Assembly: GCF_000517085.1 (NCBI RefSeq)
Contig: NZ_KI912107.1
Span: 5,391,980 to 5,455,979, forward strand
Length of the DNA: 64,000 nucleotides
Reading direction: 5' to 3'
Source of the DNA: Saccharicrinis fermentans DSM 9555 = JCM 21142
GTDB taxonomy: Bacteria > Bacteroidota > Bacteroidia > Bacteroidales > Marinilabiliaceae
The translations under genes were made by a program, and so were the position numbers. Numbering within the stretch: the first letter of the stretch is position 1; each line of letters starts with the position of its first letter. A model generated the notes under the pieces. It was not told the DNA's origin. It worked only from the letters and a program-made list of their open reading frames with translations, and searched no databases. Shown here piece by piece: positions 30,038-39,065 of this stretch.

Positions 30038-30655
30038 ATGGAAAATATAATTAATACATTCATCAAGTCTATTTTTATCGATAACATGGTGTTTGCTTAC
30101 TTCTTGGGTATGTGTTCATACTTGGCGGTATCAAAGACTGTTAAGACGTCGTTTGGACTTGGGTTGGCAGTTGTGTTTGTGCTTTTTATTACAGTGCCTG
30201 CCGATTACCTTTTAAATAAATATGTACTCGAAGAAGGTGCCTTATCGTGGCTGGGCGAAGGATTTGCAGAAGTAGACCTTAGCTTTTTGAGCTTTATCAT
30301 GTTTATTGCTGTCATCGCCTCTATGGTGCAATTGGTGGAGATGATTGTTGAAAAGTTTGCGCCTGCTTTGTACAGTTCTCTGGGTATATTCCTACCGCTG
30401 ATAGCTGTAAACTGTGCTATTCTTGGAGGATCTTTATTTATGCAAGAGCGTCAATATGCTACATTGGCCGAGGCTACTTCATTTGGATTAGGTTCCGGAA
30501 TTGGTTGGCTATTGGCAATTGTAGGTATTGCAGCTATTCGCGAAAAATTAAAATACTCTGATGTTCCTGCTCCTTTACGTGGCTTAGGTATTACGTTTAT
30601 CGTTACCGGATTAATGGGTATCGCGTTTATGAGCTTTATGGGAATTCAACTCTAG
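30038..30655 (+). CDS. nqrE: Na+-translocating NADH:quinone reductase subunit E
   Basis: A 205-residue membrane subunit. I chose the ATG at 30038 ([19 protein letters not shown]) over the in-frame TTG three codons upstream, because it matches the family start. Cys26 ([10 protein letters not shown]) and Cys126 ([12 protein letters not shown]) are the conserved iron-centre cysteines. It pairs with NqrD in inverted topology. Confidence 0.96.
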   Translation: MENIINTFIKSIFIDNMVFAYFLGMCSYLAVSKTVKTSFGLGLAVVFVLFITVPADYLLNKYVLEEGALSWLGEGFAEVDLSFLSFIMFIAVIASMVQLVEMIVEKFAPALYSSLGIFLPLIAVNCAILGGSLFMQERQYATLAEATSFGLGSGIGWLLAIVGIAAIREKLKYSDVPAPLRGLGITFIVTGLMGIAFMSFMGIQL

Positions 30656-30719
30656 CCGGTAGTACCGGAGCAAGTAACTCAAGTGTTTACGCTTGAAAAT
30701 CTTGTTTAAAAAAAGAAAA

Positions 30720-31991
30720 ATGGAAATAAATATGATATTTTTAGCTAGTCAGGGTACAGTAATAGCTACCAGTGTGGTAGTCTTCTTGCTGGTTATCCTA
30801 CTGTTGGTGTCCATCCTTTTGTACGTAAAACAAAAGTTAACGCCGGCAGGAACCGTAACTATCGACATTAATAATGGAGAGAAAGCCTTAGAGGTGGCTC
30901 CGGGTCAAACATTACTGTCTGCTTTAGGAAGTAACAAAATTTTTCTTCCATCTGCTTGTGGTGGTGGTGGTACTTGTGCCATGTGTCGTTGTCAGGTCAA
31001 CGATGGTGCAGGATCTATCTTACCTACTGAAACAGGTTATTTTACCCGTAAAGAGCAGGCCAATCACTGGCGTTTGGCTTGTCAGGTGAAAGTGAAAGAG
31101 GATATTAAGATGGAAATACCGCAAGAAATTCTTGGTATTAAAAAATGGGAGTGTACCGTTGTATCTAATGATAATGTCGCCACCTTTATCAAGGAGTTTG
31201 TGGTGAAATTACCCGAAGGTGAAAATCTTGACTTTAGATCGGGAGGATATATTCAAATTGACGTTCCTAAAATCACCGTTGATTTTAAGGATATGGAGAT
31301 TGGGGAGAAATACCGTGAAGAATATGAGAAGTTTGGTATGTTTGACCTTAAAATGGTGAACCCAGAACCTACTTATAGGGCTTATTCTATGGCTAACCAC
31401 CCCGCAGAAGGGAATATTGTAATGTTGAATATCCGTATTGCTACTCCTCCTTGGGATAGAGTGAATAATGGTTTTATGAAAGTAAATCCAGGAATTTGTT
31501 CTTCGTTTATCTTCTCTCGTAAACCTGGAGATAAAGTGAACATATCAGGACCTTATGGAGAATTCTTTATCAAAGATACGGATCGTGAAATGATGTTTAT
31601 TGGAGGGGGTGCCGGTATGGCTCCTATGCGTTCGCATATCTTCCATTTGTTTCACACCTTGAAAACCGGCCGTAAAGCTACTTTCTGGTATGGGGCTCGT
31701 TCTAAAAAGGAAATATTCTACCAGGATCAGTTTGAAGCTATCGAGAAACAGTTTCCTAACTTTAAGTTTACGATTGCTTTAAGTGAGCCTCTACCTGAAG
31801 ATAATTGGGAAGGCGCCACTGGCTTTATCCATCAAGTGATTAATGATGAGTACTTAAGTAAACATGAAGAACCGGAAGATATTGAATATTACTTATGTGG
31901 ACCACCTATGATGAATGATGCAGTAAATAAAATGCTTTATGATCTGGGTGTGCCTGATGAAATGATTGCTTACGATGATTTTGGATCGTAA
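30720..31991 (+). CDS. nqrF: Na+-translocating NADH:quinone reductase subunit F (NADH-oxidising)
   Basis: A 423-residue subunit that takes electrons from NADH. I chose the ATG at 30720 (MEINMIFLAS) rather than the upstream TTG at 30693. It has one N-terminal membrane helix, a 2Fe-2S ferredoxin domain with Cys80, Cys86, Cys89 and Cys121, a flavin-binding RAYSMAN motif, and a NADH-binding GGGAGMAPMRSH motif. The C-terminal CGPPMMN and acidic tail are typical of the family. It ends the operon and is followed by two hairpins. Confidence 0.96.
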   Translation: MEINMIFLASQGTVIATSVVVFLLVILLLVSILLYVKQKLTPAGTVTIDINNGEKALEVAPGQTLLSALGSNKIFLPSACGGGGTCAMCRCQVNDGAGSILPTETGYFTRKEQANHWRLACQVKVKEDIKMEIPQEILGIKKWECTVVSNDNVATFIKEFVVKLPEGENLDFRSGGYIQIDVPKITVDFKDMEIGEKYREEYEKFGMFDLKMVNPEPTYRAYSMANHPAEGNIVMLNIRIATPPWDRVNNGFMKVNPGICSSFIFSRKPGDKVNISGPYGEFFIKDTDREMMFIGGGAGMAPMRSHIFHLFHTLKTGRKATFWYGARSKKEIFYQDQFEAIEKQFPNFKFTIALSEPLPEDNWEGATGFIHQVINDEYLSKHEEPEDIEYYLCGPPMMNDAVNKMLYDLGVPDEMIAYDDFGS

Positions 31992-32014
31992 CTTTCTAGT
32001 GGCAGTAAATGATC

Positions 32015-32066
32015 TAAGACCTATGGTCTTACTTAATAAAAAAAGACTCCTTCGGGGGTCTTTTTT
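32015..32066 (+). terminator. Double hairpin terminator of the nqr operon
   Basis: The first hairpin is TAAGACC-TAT-GGTCTTA at 32015-32031. The second, at 32041-32064, is AAAAGACTCC-TTCG-GGGGTCTTTT with one G-T pair and a stable TTCG tetraloop, running into a T-run. The second is a classical intrinsic terminator. Confidence 0.9.
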
Positions 32067-32186
32067 CGTTTATTGTGTATTCCTTATTTTAATATTATTT
32101 CTACCTTCGAAACATCAATTGTTGTTGCAGTGCAGTGTTTCATGATGTAATTATTTGTTTTCTAATTTTCATATTTACCATTTTTT

Positions 32187-35100
32187 ATGTCCAAAAAACG
32201 ATTTATCCGTAATTTGTTATTTATCGCTGGCGGTGTAGTGCTTTTGTTGATAGTTTTGGCCGAAATTTTTAAAGATGATATGGTTAAACTGGCTATTCAA
32301 AAGGGAGCCAAAACCTTTGATGTGCCCCTTGATGTTGGAGAAGTGGATTTTAGTTTGCTTTACCGTTTTCCTTTGGCTACCATTGAATTTAATGACCTGG
32401 TGATGTTAGCCCATGGAGTAAAGGATTCCTTGGCAACAAACTCGGATACTACTGCTTTTATTTCTAAGCTTTATGCATCAGTTGACCTCATAGAGCTGAT
32501 GAAAGGAAATATTTTGGTTAAAAAAGTGAAAATTGAAAATATGAAAGCTTGTTACTTGGTCGATAGTTTGGGGAAAAGTAATTTTGATTTTTTAATGAAC
32601 GAGACGGGCGGTGGTGATACGGTGGTGAACATAGAGGATACTTCTAAGGTGCAAGGTGTTTATACCTTGGATAAACTGACCTTGGAAAATATAGAACTAC
32701 AATATGTAGACGCATTAATGCGTGCTTCGGCAAGCGTTCATATTGCCGAATTGGAAATGAAAGGAGAGGTAGAGTCTCTTGGATTTAAAGCGGCTACCCA
32801 TGGAGAAGTATTTGTTAGGGAACTATGCTATGCCGATTATAATTGTAAAGGCTTAGCAAATACCAAACTTAATTTTTCGGTGACAGCCTTGAACGATTCA
32901 GTTGGTATATCAGATCTCACATTGAATACAGGTGATGCCGAGCTTAGTTTGACAGGTAATGTTATTAATAAGGATAGTGCATTGTTGGATATTTCATTCA
33001 ATGGTTCAGATATCGATATTGCCAAAAACTTGTCTATTTTGCCATCGCATATGATGGAGGAGCTCAATATAACTGGGGCGGCAGGGATGTTACATTTTAA
33101 TGGAAACGCGCATGGTTTTCTTACGTCGTATACCATGCCGCAAGTTGAGATGGATGTTCGTTTGACTGATGGCTTTGTGCAGTATGATACTTATCCAAGT
33201 GTCCGTCACATTCAAATGGAGGCTAATTTTTCCAATGGTTATGTCGCAAAAATGGAATCCTCGCTTGTAAATCTGAAGCGTTTTCATGCTGAAACAGAAA
33301 AAAGTAGTATTGATTTATCGGCTAAGATCATGCATCCTCTTAAACCGCAATATGATATTGCGGGTAGTGTCGCTATTGATTTGGGCGAGTGGAAATCAAT
33401 GATGCCGGACTCTTTGGTAAAGAGTGTCAGTGGACGCCTTAAAGCAAGTGTGTCTACAGCGGGCGTATTGCCTGATTCTATAACGGATGACTTTAGTGAA
33501 TACTTTTTGCAGAGAACTCGTTTTAATCTTCAATTGGATCAGGTGGGCTTACAAATGGATTCTATACCTCAAATTATTGGTTTGGGCGGAACCTTGATCT
33601 ATAGTCCGAAAAATTTAACATTAAGTGCATTTAGGATGCAAGTGCCCGACTATCATGTCCATATAACAAATGGGTATTTTAGAGGCTCTTGGCTCGGCAA
33701 AATCAGTGATTATGAAAATATGTCATTGCAGATGGATAGTCTTTTGTTGGCGACTTCATATTCTTCTTTTTCGGCGTCCGGACAGGTGGAAGGGTTGAAG
33801 ACGATTAAATATGACCTAAGCAGCGATCTGTCGCTGAATCTCTCAGAAGTATATGAGATGATGCCGGATTCTATGGCTCATAGCATGTCGGGAGCGATTG
33901 ATGCAAGTCTGTGTTCTGCGGGTATTTTTGCTATGGATTCAATGGTGGAGGAATCTATGCGTTTGTTTTTTGAGAATAGTAAGCTGGGTATTCATATGAA
34001 AGATGTATCTATGGATATGCAGGATACTTTATTGAACGTTCAGAACTTGTCGGGGAGCGTGATTTATCATAGCGATAGTATATGGATGAATCGTGTATCA
34101 GGGAGTTATCTGGGGCTTGATTTTGGGGCTGATTCTACTACTGTTTCTCATGTTTATTCCGGTGCTGTTCAAAATAACAAAAAGGAGATAAGGGTTCATG
34201 GTAACTTTGAAGTGGGAGATATGGACTATGCGTGGATAGAGGCTTTTATGGGCGATACAGTACCGGAACCGGAAGAGTTAACGCAGGCAAAAATGCAAGC
34301 AGCATTAGAAGAAGAACCCTATGAGCAGCATTACACCATAAAAGCAAATGGGCATATGAAAGCCCGTAGCTTTAAATATGGTGATATCCTGCTTAAAAAT
34401 ATAGATGCCAAATTTTTGGCTGATTTGGAAAATAATTTTTTTGTGGCCGACAGTTTAGTGTGTGACGTGTTTGATGGACAGGTGAATGGAGCACTTCGTT
34501 ATAGGATGGTAGATTTGCCTACGGATACGGTGTTGAGGGATGTTATGGATTTCAAAATCGATGCAGAAAATTTGGATGTTTCTAAAATGGTTAGTGGGTT
34601 GCAGGAATATATACAAGAGTATGATATTACAGGAGAGAATGTGAAAGGATTTCTTTCTTCAGATTTAGATGGTAGAATCGTAATGGAGAATTATATGCCT
34701 GTTTTTGATTCATTAATGATATCTGGAGATTTGACCCTCGATGAAGGAGCTTTGATTGGGGTAAAAGCGATTGCTGAATTGCAAGATTTACCTGGGATAG
34801 GAATAAAAAATTTGGATAACCTAAGGTTTAGAACATTATCCAGTAGTTTGTTTATTTACAGAAATAATATTTTCCTGCCTAAAACCGATATTTACTCTTC
34901 TTCTTTTGAGGCTTCTCTTTTGGGAATGTATAGTTTTAATGGGGACTATGATTTTCATATTAGAGCCATATTAAGTCAAATACTCTCTGGTAAGGTGTCA
35001 AAACCATCTAAAGAGGAACAAAAAGGAGGATTTGCTAGCGATGACAAAGGAAGATATTATGTGACTAGTTATTTGGATGGAAAAAGTAAAGCCTGGTTTG

Positions 35101-35210
35101 ATAATAAGAGCGATAGGGAAAGGATGGATACTCGTATAAGAATGAATAAGAGAGGTTTGATGGTTTTATTTAAGCCTGTTTTGGTTCGTTATGAAACAGA
35201 TGTTAAATAA
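32187..35210 (+). CDS. AsmA-like envelope protein
   Basis: A 1007-residue protein with a single N-terminal membrane helix (about residues 8-26) and a very long, beta-rich periplasmic part. The N-terminus (GEVDFSLLYRFPLATIEFNDL) and the C-terminal module (DLDGRIVMENYMPVFDSLMISGDLTLDEGALIGV..., then DFHIRAILSQILSGK) match AsmA-family proteins of Bacteroidota. Repeating SMMPDSLVKSVSGRLKASVSTAG / EMMPDSMAHSMSGAIDASLCSAG segments (about residues 405 and 560) show internal duplication. Family knowledge: AsmA-like proteins form bridge-like grooves for phospholipid movement or affect outer membrane assembly. The DsbA-like gene follows after 9 bases, so they are probably cotranscribed. Confidence 0.78.
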   Translation: MSKKRFIRNLLFIAGGVVLLLIVLAEIFKDDMVKLAIQKGAKTFDVPLDVGEVDFSLLYRFPLATIEFNDLVMLAHGVKDSLATNSDTTAFISKLYASVDLIELMKGNILVKKVKIENMKACYLVDSLGKSNFDFLMNETGGGDTVVNIEDTSKVQGVYTLDKLTLENIELQYVDALMRASASVHIAELEMKGEVESLGFKAATHGEVFVRELCYADYNCKGLANTKLNFSVTALNDSVGISDLTLNTGDAELSLTGNVINKDSALLDISFNGSDIDIAKNLSILPSHMMEELNITGAAGMLHFNGNAHGFLTSYTMPQVEMDVRLTDGFVQYDTYPSVRHIQMEANFSNGYVAKMESSLVNLKRFHAETEKSSIDLSAKIMHPLKPQYDIAGSVAIDLGEWKSMMPDSLVKSVSGRLKASVSTAGVLPDSITDDFSEYFLQRTRFNLQLDQVGLQMDSIPQIIGLGGTLIYSPKNLTLSAFRMQVPDYHVHITNGYFRGSWLGKISDYENMSLQMDSLLLATSYSSFSASGQVEGLKTIKYDLSSDLSLNLSEVYEMMPDSMAHSMSGAIDASLCSAGIFAMDSMVEESMRLFFENSKLGIHMKDVSMDMQDTLLNVQNLSGSVIYHSDSIWMNRVSGSYLGLDFGADSTTVSHVYSGAVQNNKKEIRVHGNFEVGDMDYAWIEAFMGDTVPEPEELTQAKMQAALEEEPYEQHYTIKANGHMKARSFKYGDILLKNIDAKFLADLENNFFVADSLVCDVFDGQVNGALRYRMVDLPTDTVLRDVMDFKIDAENLDVSKMVSGLQEYIQEYDITGENVKGFLSSDLDGRIVMENYMPVFDSLMISGDLTLDEGALIGVKAIAELQDLPGIGIKNLDNLRFRTLSSSLFIYRNNIFLPKTDIYSSSFEASLLGMYSFNGDYDFHIRAILSQILSGKVSKPSKEEQKGGFASDDKGRYYVTSYLDGKSKAWFDNKSDRERMDTRIRMNKRGLMVLFKPVLVRYETDVK

Positions 35211-35219
35211 AGGAAGGGT

Positions 35220-35861
35220 ATGGATATGCGAAAAATTAAGTTGCTTTCTTTGCTTGTTTCTTTTATCTTACTTTTCTTTATAGTTTTTAAAATTGTAGGG
35301 TTATTGGGGTGGAATAAAGGGGCTGAACGGATGTCTTTGCTGCCCGAAGGTTTTCAATTGGATGGTGAAGGAGATATTATTTTCGGTTCCCCGGATGCCG
35401 GGTGTTCTGTTTATTTGTTTGCGAACTACCGATGTCAGTTCTGTTTGAGTTTTTTTAAGGAAGGATTGCCACAAATATTGGACGATTATGATGGAAAGGT
35501 GAAGGTGGTATTTAAACCCATTCTCTTTTCTCATACGCAAGAGGAAATGGATGCTTTACGGATGGCTGTATCTGTATTTAAATATGGAGATTATTTGCCA
35601 TTTCATACCTTGTTATTGAGAGACCCTGATGTGATTTATGCTGATTCTTATAAAGATTATTTGATGGAAATCATGGGTTTAAATAGTGCCATTGCCAATA
35701 GTTACTTTGATGATGCTACTAAAAAATATATCGATGATAATAAAAAAATGTTTAAGGAGTTAAAGATAAAAGGTACACCTGGATTTGTGGTAGATAAACA
35801 TGTAATAACAGGGTTCTCAAATATGAAATTATTGTTGGATAATAAATTTAAAAGTAAATGA
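35220..35861 (+). CDS. DsbA/DsbG-like thiol-disulphide oxidoreductase, membrane-anchored
   Basis: A 213-residue protein with an N-terminal hydrophobic segment (about residues 6-28) that is either an anchor or a signal. The thioredoxin-fold domain starts with FGSPDAGCSVYLFANYRCQFC; the active site is Cys72-Gln-Phe-Cys75 and the cis-proline loop is KGTPGFVV near residue 182. A central helical insertion lies between them, as in the DsbA-like family. It lies 9 bases after the AsmA-like gene. Immediately downstream is a lipoprotein with seven cysteines besides its lipid anchor, a plausible but unproven substrate. Oxidase and isomerase activity cannot be told apart from sequence. Confidence 0.83.
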   Translation: MDMRKIKLLSLLVSFILLFFIVFKIVGLLGWNKGAERMSLLPEGFQLDGEGDIIFGSPDAGCSVYLFANYRCQFCLSFFKEGLPQILDDYDGKVKVVFKPILFSHTQEEMDALRMAVSVFKYGDYLPFHTLLLRDPDVIYADSYKDYLMEIMGLNSAIANSYFDDATKKYIDDNKKMFKELKIKGTPGFVVDKHVITGFSNMKLLLDNKFKSK

Positions 35862-35882
35862 TGAAATGAGTCATGGGAATTA

Positions 35883-35911
35883 TTTCGTACACAGAAGTAT
35901 AATTACTTTTG
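35883..35911 (+). promoter_or_regulatory. Candidate promoter of the cysteine-rich lipoprotein
   Basis: TACTTTTG at 35904-35911 matches TAnnTTTG exactly. TTTCG at 35883-35887 stands near the -33 position but is imperfect. The start codon is 40 bases downstream of the box. Confidence 0.5.
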
Positions 35912-35951
35912 GTGAGTTCCAGATGGCCATTGATAAATAAATTATAAGTAT

Positions 35952-36338
35952 ATGAAAAAAATGTTTTTATTGCCCATTGCTTTGGGGATGGTATTATCAT
36001 TCATTACCTGGGGCTGTGAAGATGAAGAAGAAGATGCTTTTTGTGAAGCATTTACTTCCCCTGAATGCTCGGAATTAAGCTTTAATGCTTGTAGTGATGA
36101 GAATGGGGATTACTATGAGAATGGAGATGTAAAATATTACTGTTCTGAATATTATGAGGATGGTGATGAGGATGAGTGTGATGGTGCAGCGGATCAGCTT
36201 ATTTTAGATTCAGGATGCGTAAGTTCTTCAGAAAGTAGTGCTTCCTTGAAGTCTGCTACGCTGTCTTATAAGTCATTCGTATTGAGTGCTATGGCAGAGG
36301 TGAGAACACAGGCTAAGTTTGCAGCAGGCTGTAACTAA
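35952..36338 (+). CDS. Small acidic cysteine-rich lipoprotein, unknown function
   Basis: A 128-residue precursor with a signal peptide and lipobox (TWGC, Cys22), so it is a lipoprotein. The mature part opens with a strongly acidic patch (EDEEEDAF) and has seven further cysteines (DAFC, PEC, NAC, YYC, DEC, SGC, AGC), enough for three disulphides plus one free thiol. A DENGDYYENGDVKYYC segment resembles short calcium-binding or YD-type loops. The C-terminal part is a serine/alanine-rich helix. I do not recognise a family. It has its own promoter box and terminator and follows the DsbA-like gene. Confidence 0.72.
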   Translation: MKKMFLLPIALGMVLSFITWGCEDEEEDAFCEAFTSPECSELSFNACSDENGDYYENGDVKYYCSEYYEDGDEDECDGAADQLILDSGCVSSSESSASLKSATLSYKSFVLSAMAEVRTQAKFAAGCN

Positions 36339-36361
36339 GCCGAAAAATACATGTGGAAATT

Positions 36362-36405
36362 TATGAGAATTGAGGGTGCTCTCTTAATTCTCATACCTTT
36401 TTTTT
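36362..36405 (+). terminator. Intrinsic terminator after the cysteine-rich lipoprotein gene
   Basis: TATGAGAATTGAG pairs with CTTAATTCTCATA (one G-T pair), followed by CC and eight T residues. Confidence 0.85.
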
Positions 36406-36507
36406 ATGCTTTTGTAATTTTTATTTGTTGAATTATTCATCAGCTTTCTATCATATACGAAGAAAATTTGATCTGATCTTAAGCAAGATACCTCTTCGTG
36501 CTTTGCT

Positions 36508-37119
36508 TTAATACCATAATTGGGCAATGTGTTTATGTTCTTTGGGGATTTGGTGGATTGGATTTTCCATCAAATTTAATTCTTTTATCAATTTATTTTC
36601 TGTCAGGTGAAAAGGAAAGGACGTAAGCTGGTTATTTTTAAGATATATGTTTTGAATGTTAGGTGCATTTAATAAATGTTCACAACCTCCAACTAATTGA
36701 TTGTTGGTAAAATCAATGGTATAAAGAGAAGGATAGTGGCGAATTGCTTCGGGTACATTTTTAAAATAATTGTCACCTAAATATAGTTTCTCTAATACAG
36801 GTAAATTCGTCATTGATGTGGGGAGTGCGTTTAATTGATTCATGCGCATATCAATGCATCTTAAATTTTTTAGCGCAGAAATATCCTTTGGGATGGATTG
36901 AATCTCATTATCTTGCATGTCCAGAAACTCCAGGTGTCTCAATTTAAAAATGGCTTTGGGCCACTCGCCCTTCAACCCAAATTTTGAGATGCTTAAATGG
37001 CTTACTTGCCCCTGATCGTTTAGTTGATAACCTCTTAAAAACCAAGTTACTTTTTTTACCTCTTTTAGTTTTCTAGGTAATTGTTCTCTTAGTTCTTCAA
37101 TAATCTGCGAATCTTCCAT
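36508..37119 (-). CDS. Leucine-rich repeat protein, cytoplasmic
   Basis: A 203-residue protein without a signal peptide. It contains about six leucine-rich repeats of 22-23 residues in the pattern LxxLxxLxLxxNxLxxIPxxI: LRHLEFLDMQDNEIQSIP, LKNLRCIDMRMNQLNALP, LPVLEKLYLGDNYFKNVP, YPSLYTIDFTNNQLVGG, APNIQNIYLKNNQLTSFP, LIKELNLMENPIHQIP. The N-terminal 55 residues are a helical cap (IIEELREQLPRKLKEVKKV). LRR surfaces bind proteins, but the partner is unknown. It stands alone, divergent from the DUF1800 gene. Confidence 0.82.
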   Translation of the reverse strand: MEDSQIIEELREQLPRKLKEVKKVTWFLRGYQLNDQGQVSHLSISKFGLKGEWPKAIFKLRHLEFLDMQDNEIQSIPKDISALKNLRCIDMRMNQLNALPTSMTNLPVLEKLYLGDNYFKNVPEAIRHYPSLYTIDFTNNQLVGGCEHLLNAPNIQNIYLKNNQLTSFPFHLTENKLIKELNLMENPIHQIPKEHKHIAQLWY

Positions 37120-37164
37120 TTCTCAATAAAACGTTTCTGCATTTATTTTATTCCGTCTGATCGT

Positions 37165-37176
37165 ATACCTAGGTAT
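37165..37176. promoter_or_regulatory. 12-bp perfect palindrome upstream of the LRR gene
   Basis: ATACCTAGGTAT is fully self-complementary and lies in the divergent spacer between the LRR and DUF1800 genes, 46 bases from the LRR start. It may be a regulator site; no matching second copy was noticed. Confidence 0.3.
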
Positions 37177-37394
37177 CTTGCGTATGGGTCGGACGATTGT
37201 TTTTTAAGCAATACGTACAATAGGAATAATTGTTTTAAATTAAATGAGCTGAATTGGAAAATATCTTACCAAACGTAGTCGTAATGCTTCATGTTTGTTG
37301 CAGGACTCCGTATTTGTGTATAATTTATTCGTTTTGATAATAAGAGATGAAAAAATCCGTTATGATCAAATAGATAAATACAACACACAATTAA

Positions 37395-39059
37395 ATGGCA
37401 GCAACAGACAAATTTTCAGGTGTTTTGGGGCGAACAAATGCGGCTCACCTTTTACGGCGGGCTACTTTTGGACTTACAGAGTCAGCTATTCAACAGTTTG
37501 CTTCACTCACAGTTGACCAAGCAATGGATCTGCTATTCTCAGATCCCGTACCGGCTGATTTGCCCATCGATTTAAAAACCAATCAAACGTGGTTAAATCC
37601 TAAAGCAGGGGATGCAAATAGCGAACAAAAAAAGCTAACTGATTACTTCATTATTTGGCACCTGGAGCGGATGCGTCAGTCAGAGGTAAATATTTCTGAA
37701 CGTTTAACCTACTTCTATCATACGCACTTGCCGGTTCGTCGTAGCTTGGTAGAGTCGTCGGAAATGATTTATTATCAGAATGCACTGTTCCGACAATTTG
37801 CCAAGGGAAGTTTCAAAACACTGTTTAAGCATATTTGCATGGATAATGCCATGCTTATTTATTTGGATAATGGTACCAACGATGTAAGTAGTCCCAATGA
37901 GAATTTTGCACGCGAAATGTTAGAGCTTTATTCTATTGGGCGTGGGCCACAGATAGGATTGGGCGATTATACACATTTCACCGAAGATGATATCAAGGCT
38001 GCTACGCGTGTCTTGACAGGTTATCAGGTGGATTATTCATTTGCAAATGTCCATAGCGAAACCCAATTGCCTACGGGGGTAATACGGGAAGTGGATCGTG
38101 ATGGTGTTTGGCTTGCCCATAGGCATGACGCAGGTGAAAAAATCTTTAGCCATCACTTTGGTAAGCGGGTGATTGCCCCCTCGGAACTCGTCAATGGTTT
38201 TGCGACCAGTGAGGCTGCCAAACAAGAGTTTGACGAGATGATTGAGATGATCTTTGAAAAAGATGAGACAGCACGCTTTATAACGCGTAAGTTATATCGT
38301 TTTTTTGTCTATTATCAAATTGATGACTATGTAGAAAATAACGTGATTATTCCGTTGGCAGCCCAGTTTAAATCTTCGGGTTATGATATGTCTGTATTGG
38401 CGAGAGCGATGTTGAGTAGTCAACATTTTTATGATGTGGATGATGCAGAGTCATCAAATAATATCATGGGGTCTATTATTAAATCGCCTATTGACATGAT
38501 ATTGGGTACATTACGTTTGTTTCAAGTGGATGTACCAACGGATTTAGATACCCTGTACAATACTGTTTATATCAATGGTATTTTTAAGTTTATTGAGGAG
38601 CAAGGACTTGATTTTTATGAGCCTTTTGAAGTGGCAGGCTATCCTGCTTATCATCAATTTCCTATTTATAGCAGAAACTGGATCAGACCTCAAACCTTGG
38701 CTTATCGATATAAGTTGTCTGAATATTTTTTAAATGGTATCAACTCCAAAGGGAAAGATTTAGGCATTAAACTGGATGTGCTTTCTTGGGTGGAGAATGG
38801 AGGTGCGGTTTCTAATCCTGCCGATGCGAATATATTGGTTGATGCATTGTTGGAGTTGATGATCCCTTTTCCGGTGGCCTCTGAAAGACGCGATTTTTTT
38901 CTGACAACCGTCTTCCTTGATGGCTTGTATCCGGCAGCCTGGACCACTGAATGGAACAACTATCGTTCCGATCCAACTCAATATAAAGCCACCGTTGCAT
39001 CTCGGATCTCAGTCCTGATCAATGCTATTATGCAGTCTCCTGAATATCAATTGTACTAA
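37395..39059 (+). CDS. DUF1800 family protein
   Basis: A 554-residue protein. The N-terminus (AAHLLRRATFGLTESAIQQF) and middle motifs (RLTYFYHTHLPV, NENFAREMLELYSIG, DIKAATRVLTGYQVD, DETARFITRKLYRFFVY) are diagnostic of DUF1800. Its biochemical role is unknown; in many bacteria it is paired with a DUF1501 gene, as here (6-base gap). There is no obvious signal peptide on this version, although its partner carries export signals. The start at 37395 (MAATDKF) directly precedes the conserved region, so an upstream signal is unlikely. The protein may be exported with its partner or stay inside. Confidence 0.85.
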   Translation: MAATDKFSGVLGRTNAAHLLRRATFGLTESAIQQFASLTVDQAMDLLFSDPVPADLPIDLKTNQTWLNPKAGDANSEQKKLTDYFIIWHLERMRQSEVNISERLTYFYHTHLPVRRSLVESSEMIYYQNALFRQFAKGSFKTLFKHICMDNAMLIYLDNGTNDVSSPNENFAREMLELYSIGRGPQIGLGDYTHFTEDDIKAATRVLTGYQVDYSFANVHSETQLPTGVIREVDRDGVWLAHRHDAGEKIFSHHFGKRVIAPSELVNGFATSEAAKQEFDEMIEMIFEKDETARFITRKLYRFFVYYQIDDYVENNVIIPLAAQFKSSGYDMSVLARAMLSSQHFYDVDDAESSNNIMGSIIKSPIDMILGTLRLFQVDVPTDLDTLYNTVYINGIFKFIEEQGLDFYEPFEVAGYPAYHQFPIYSRNWIRPQTLAYRYKLSEYFLNGINSKGKDLGIKLDVLSWVENGGAVSNPADANILVDALLELMIPFPVASERRDFFLTTVFLDGLYPAAWTTEWNNYRSDPTQYKATVASRISVLINAIMQSPEYQLY

Positions 39060-39065
39060 ATCACT

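Noticed and set aside
32102-32109. TACCTTCG upstream of the AsmA-like gene as a promoter box
   Set aside because: One mismatch to TAnnTTTG and no TTG at the right distance; the nearest TTG is 26 bases away.
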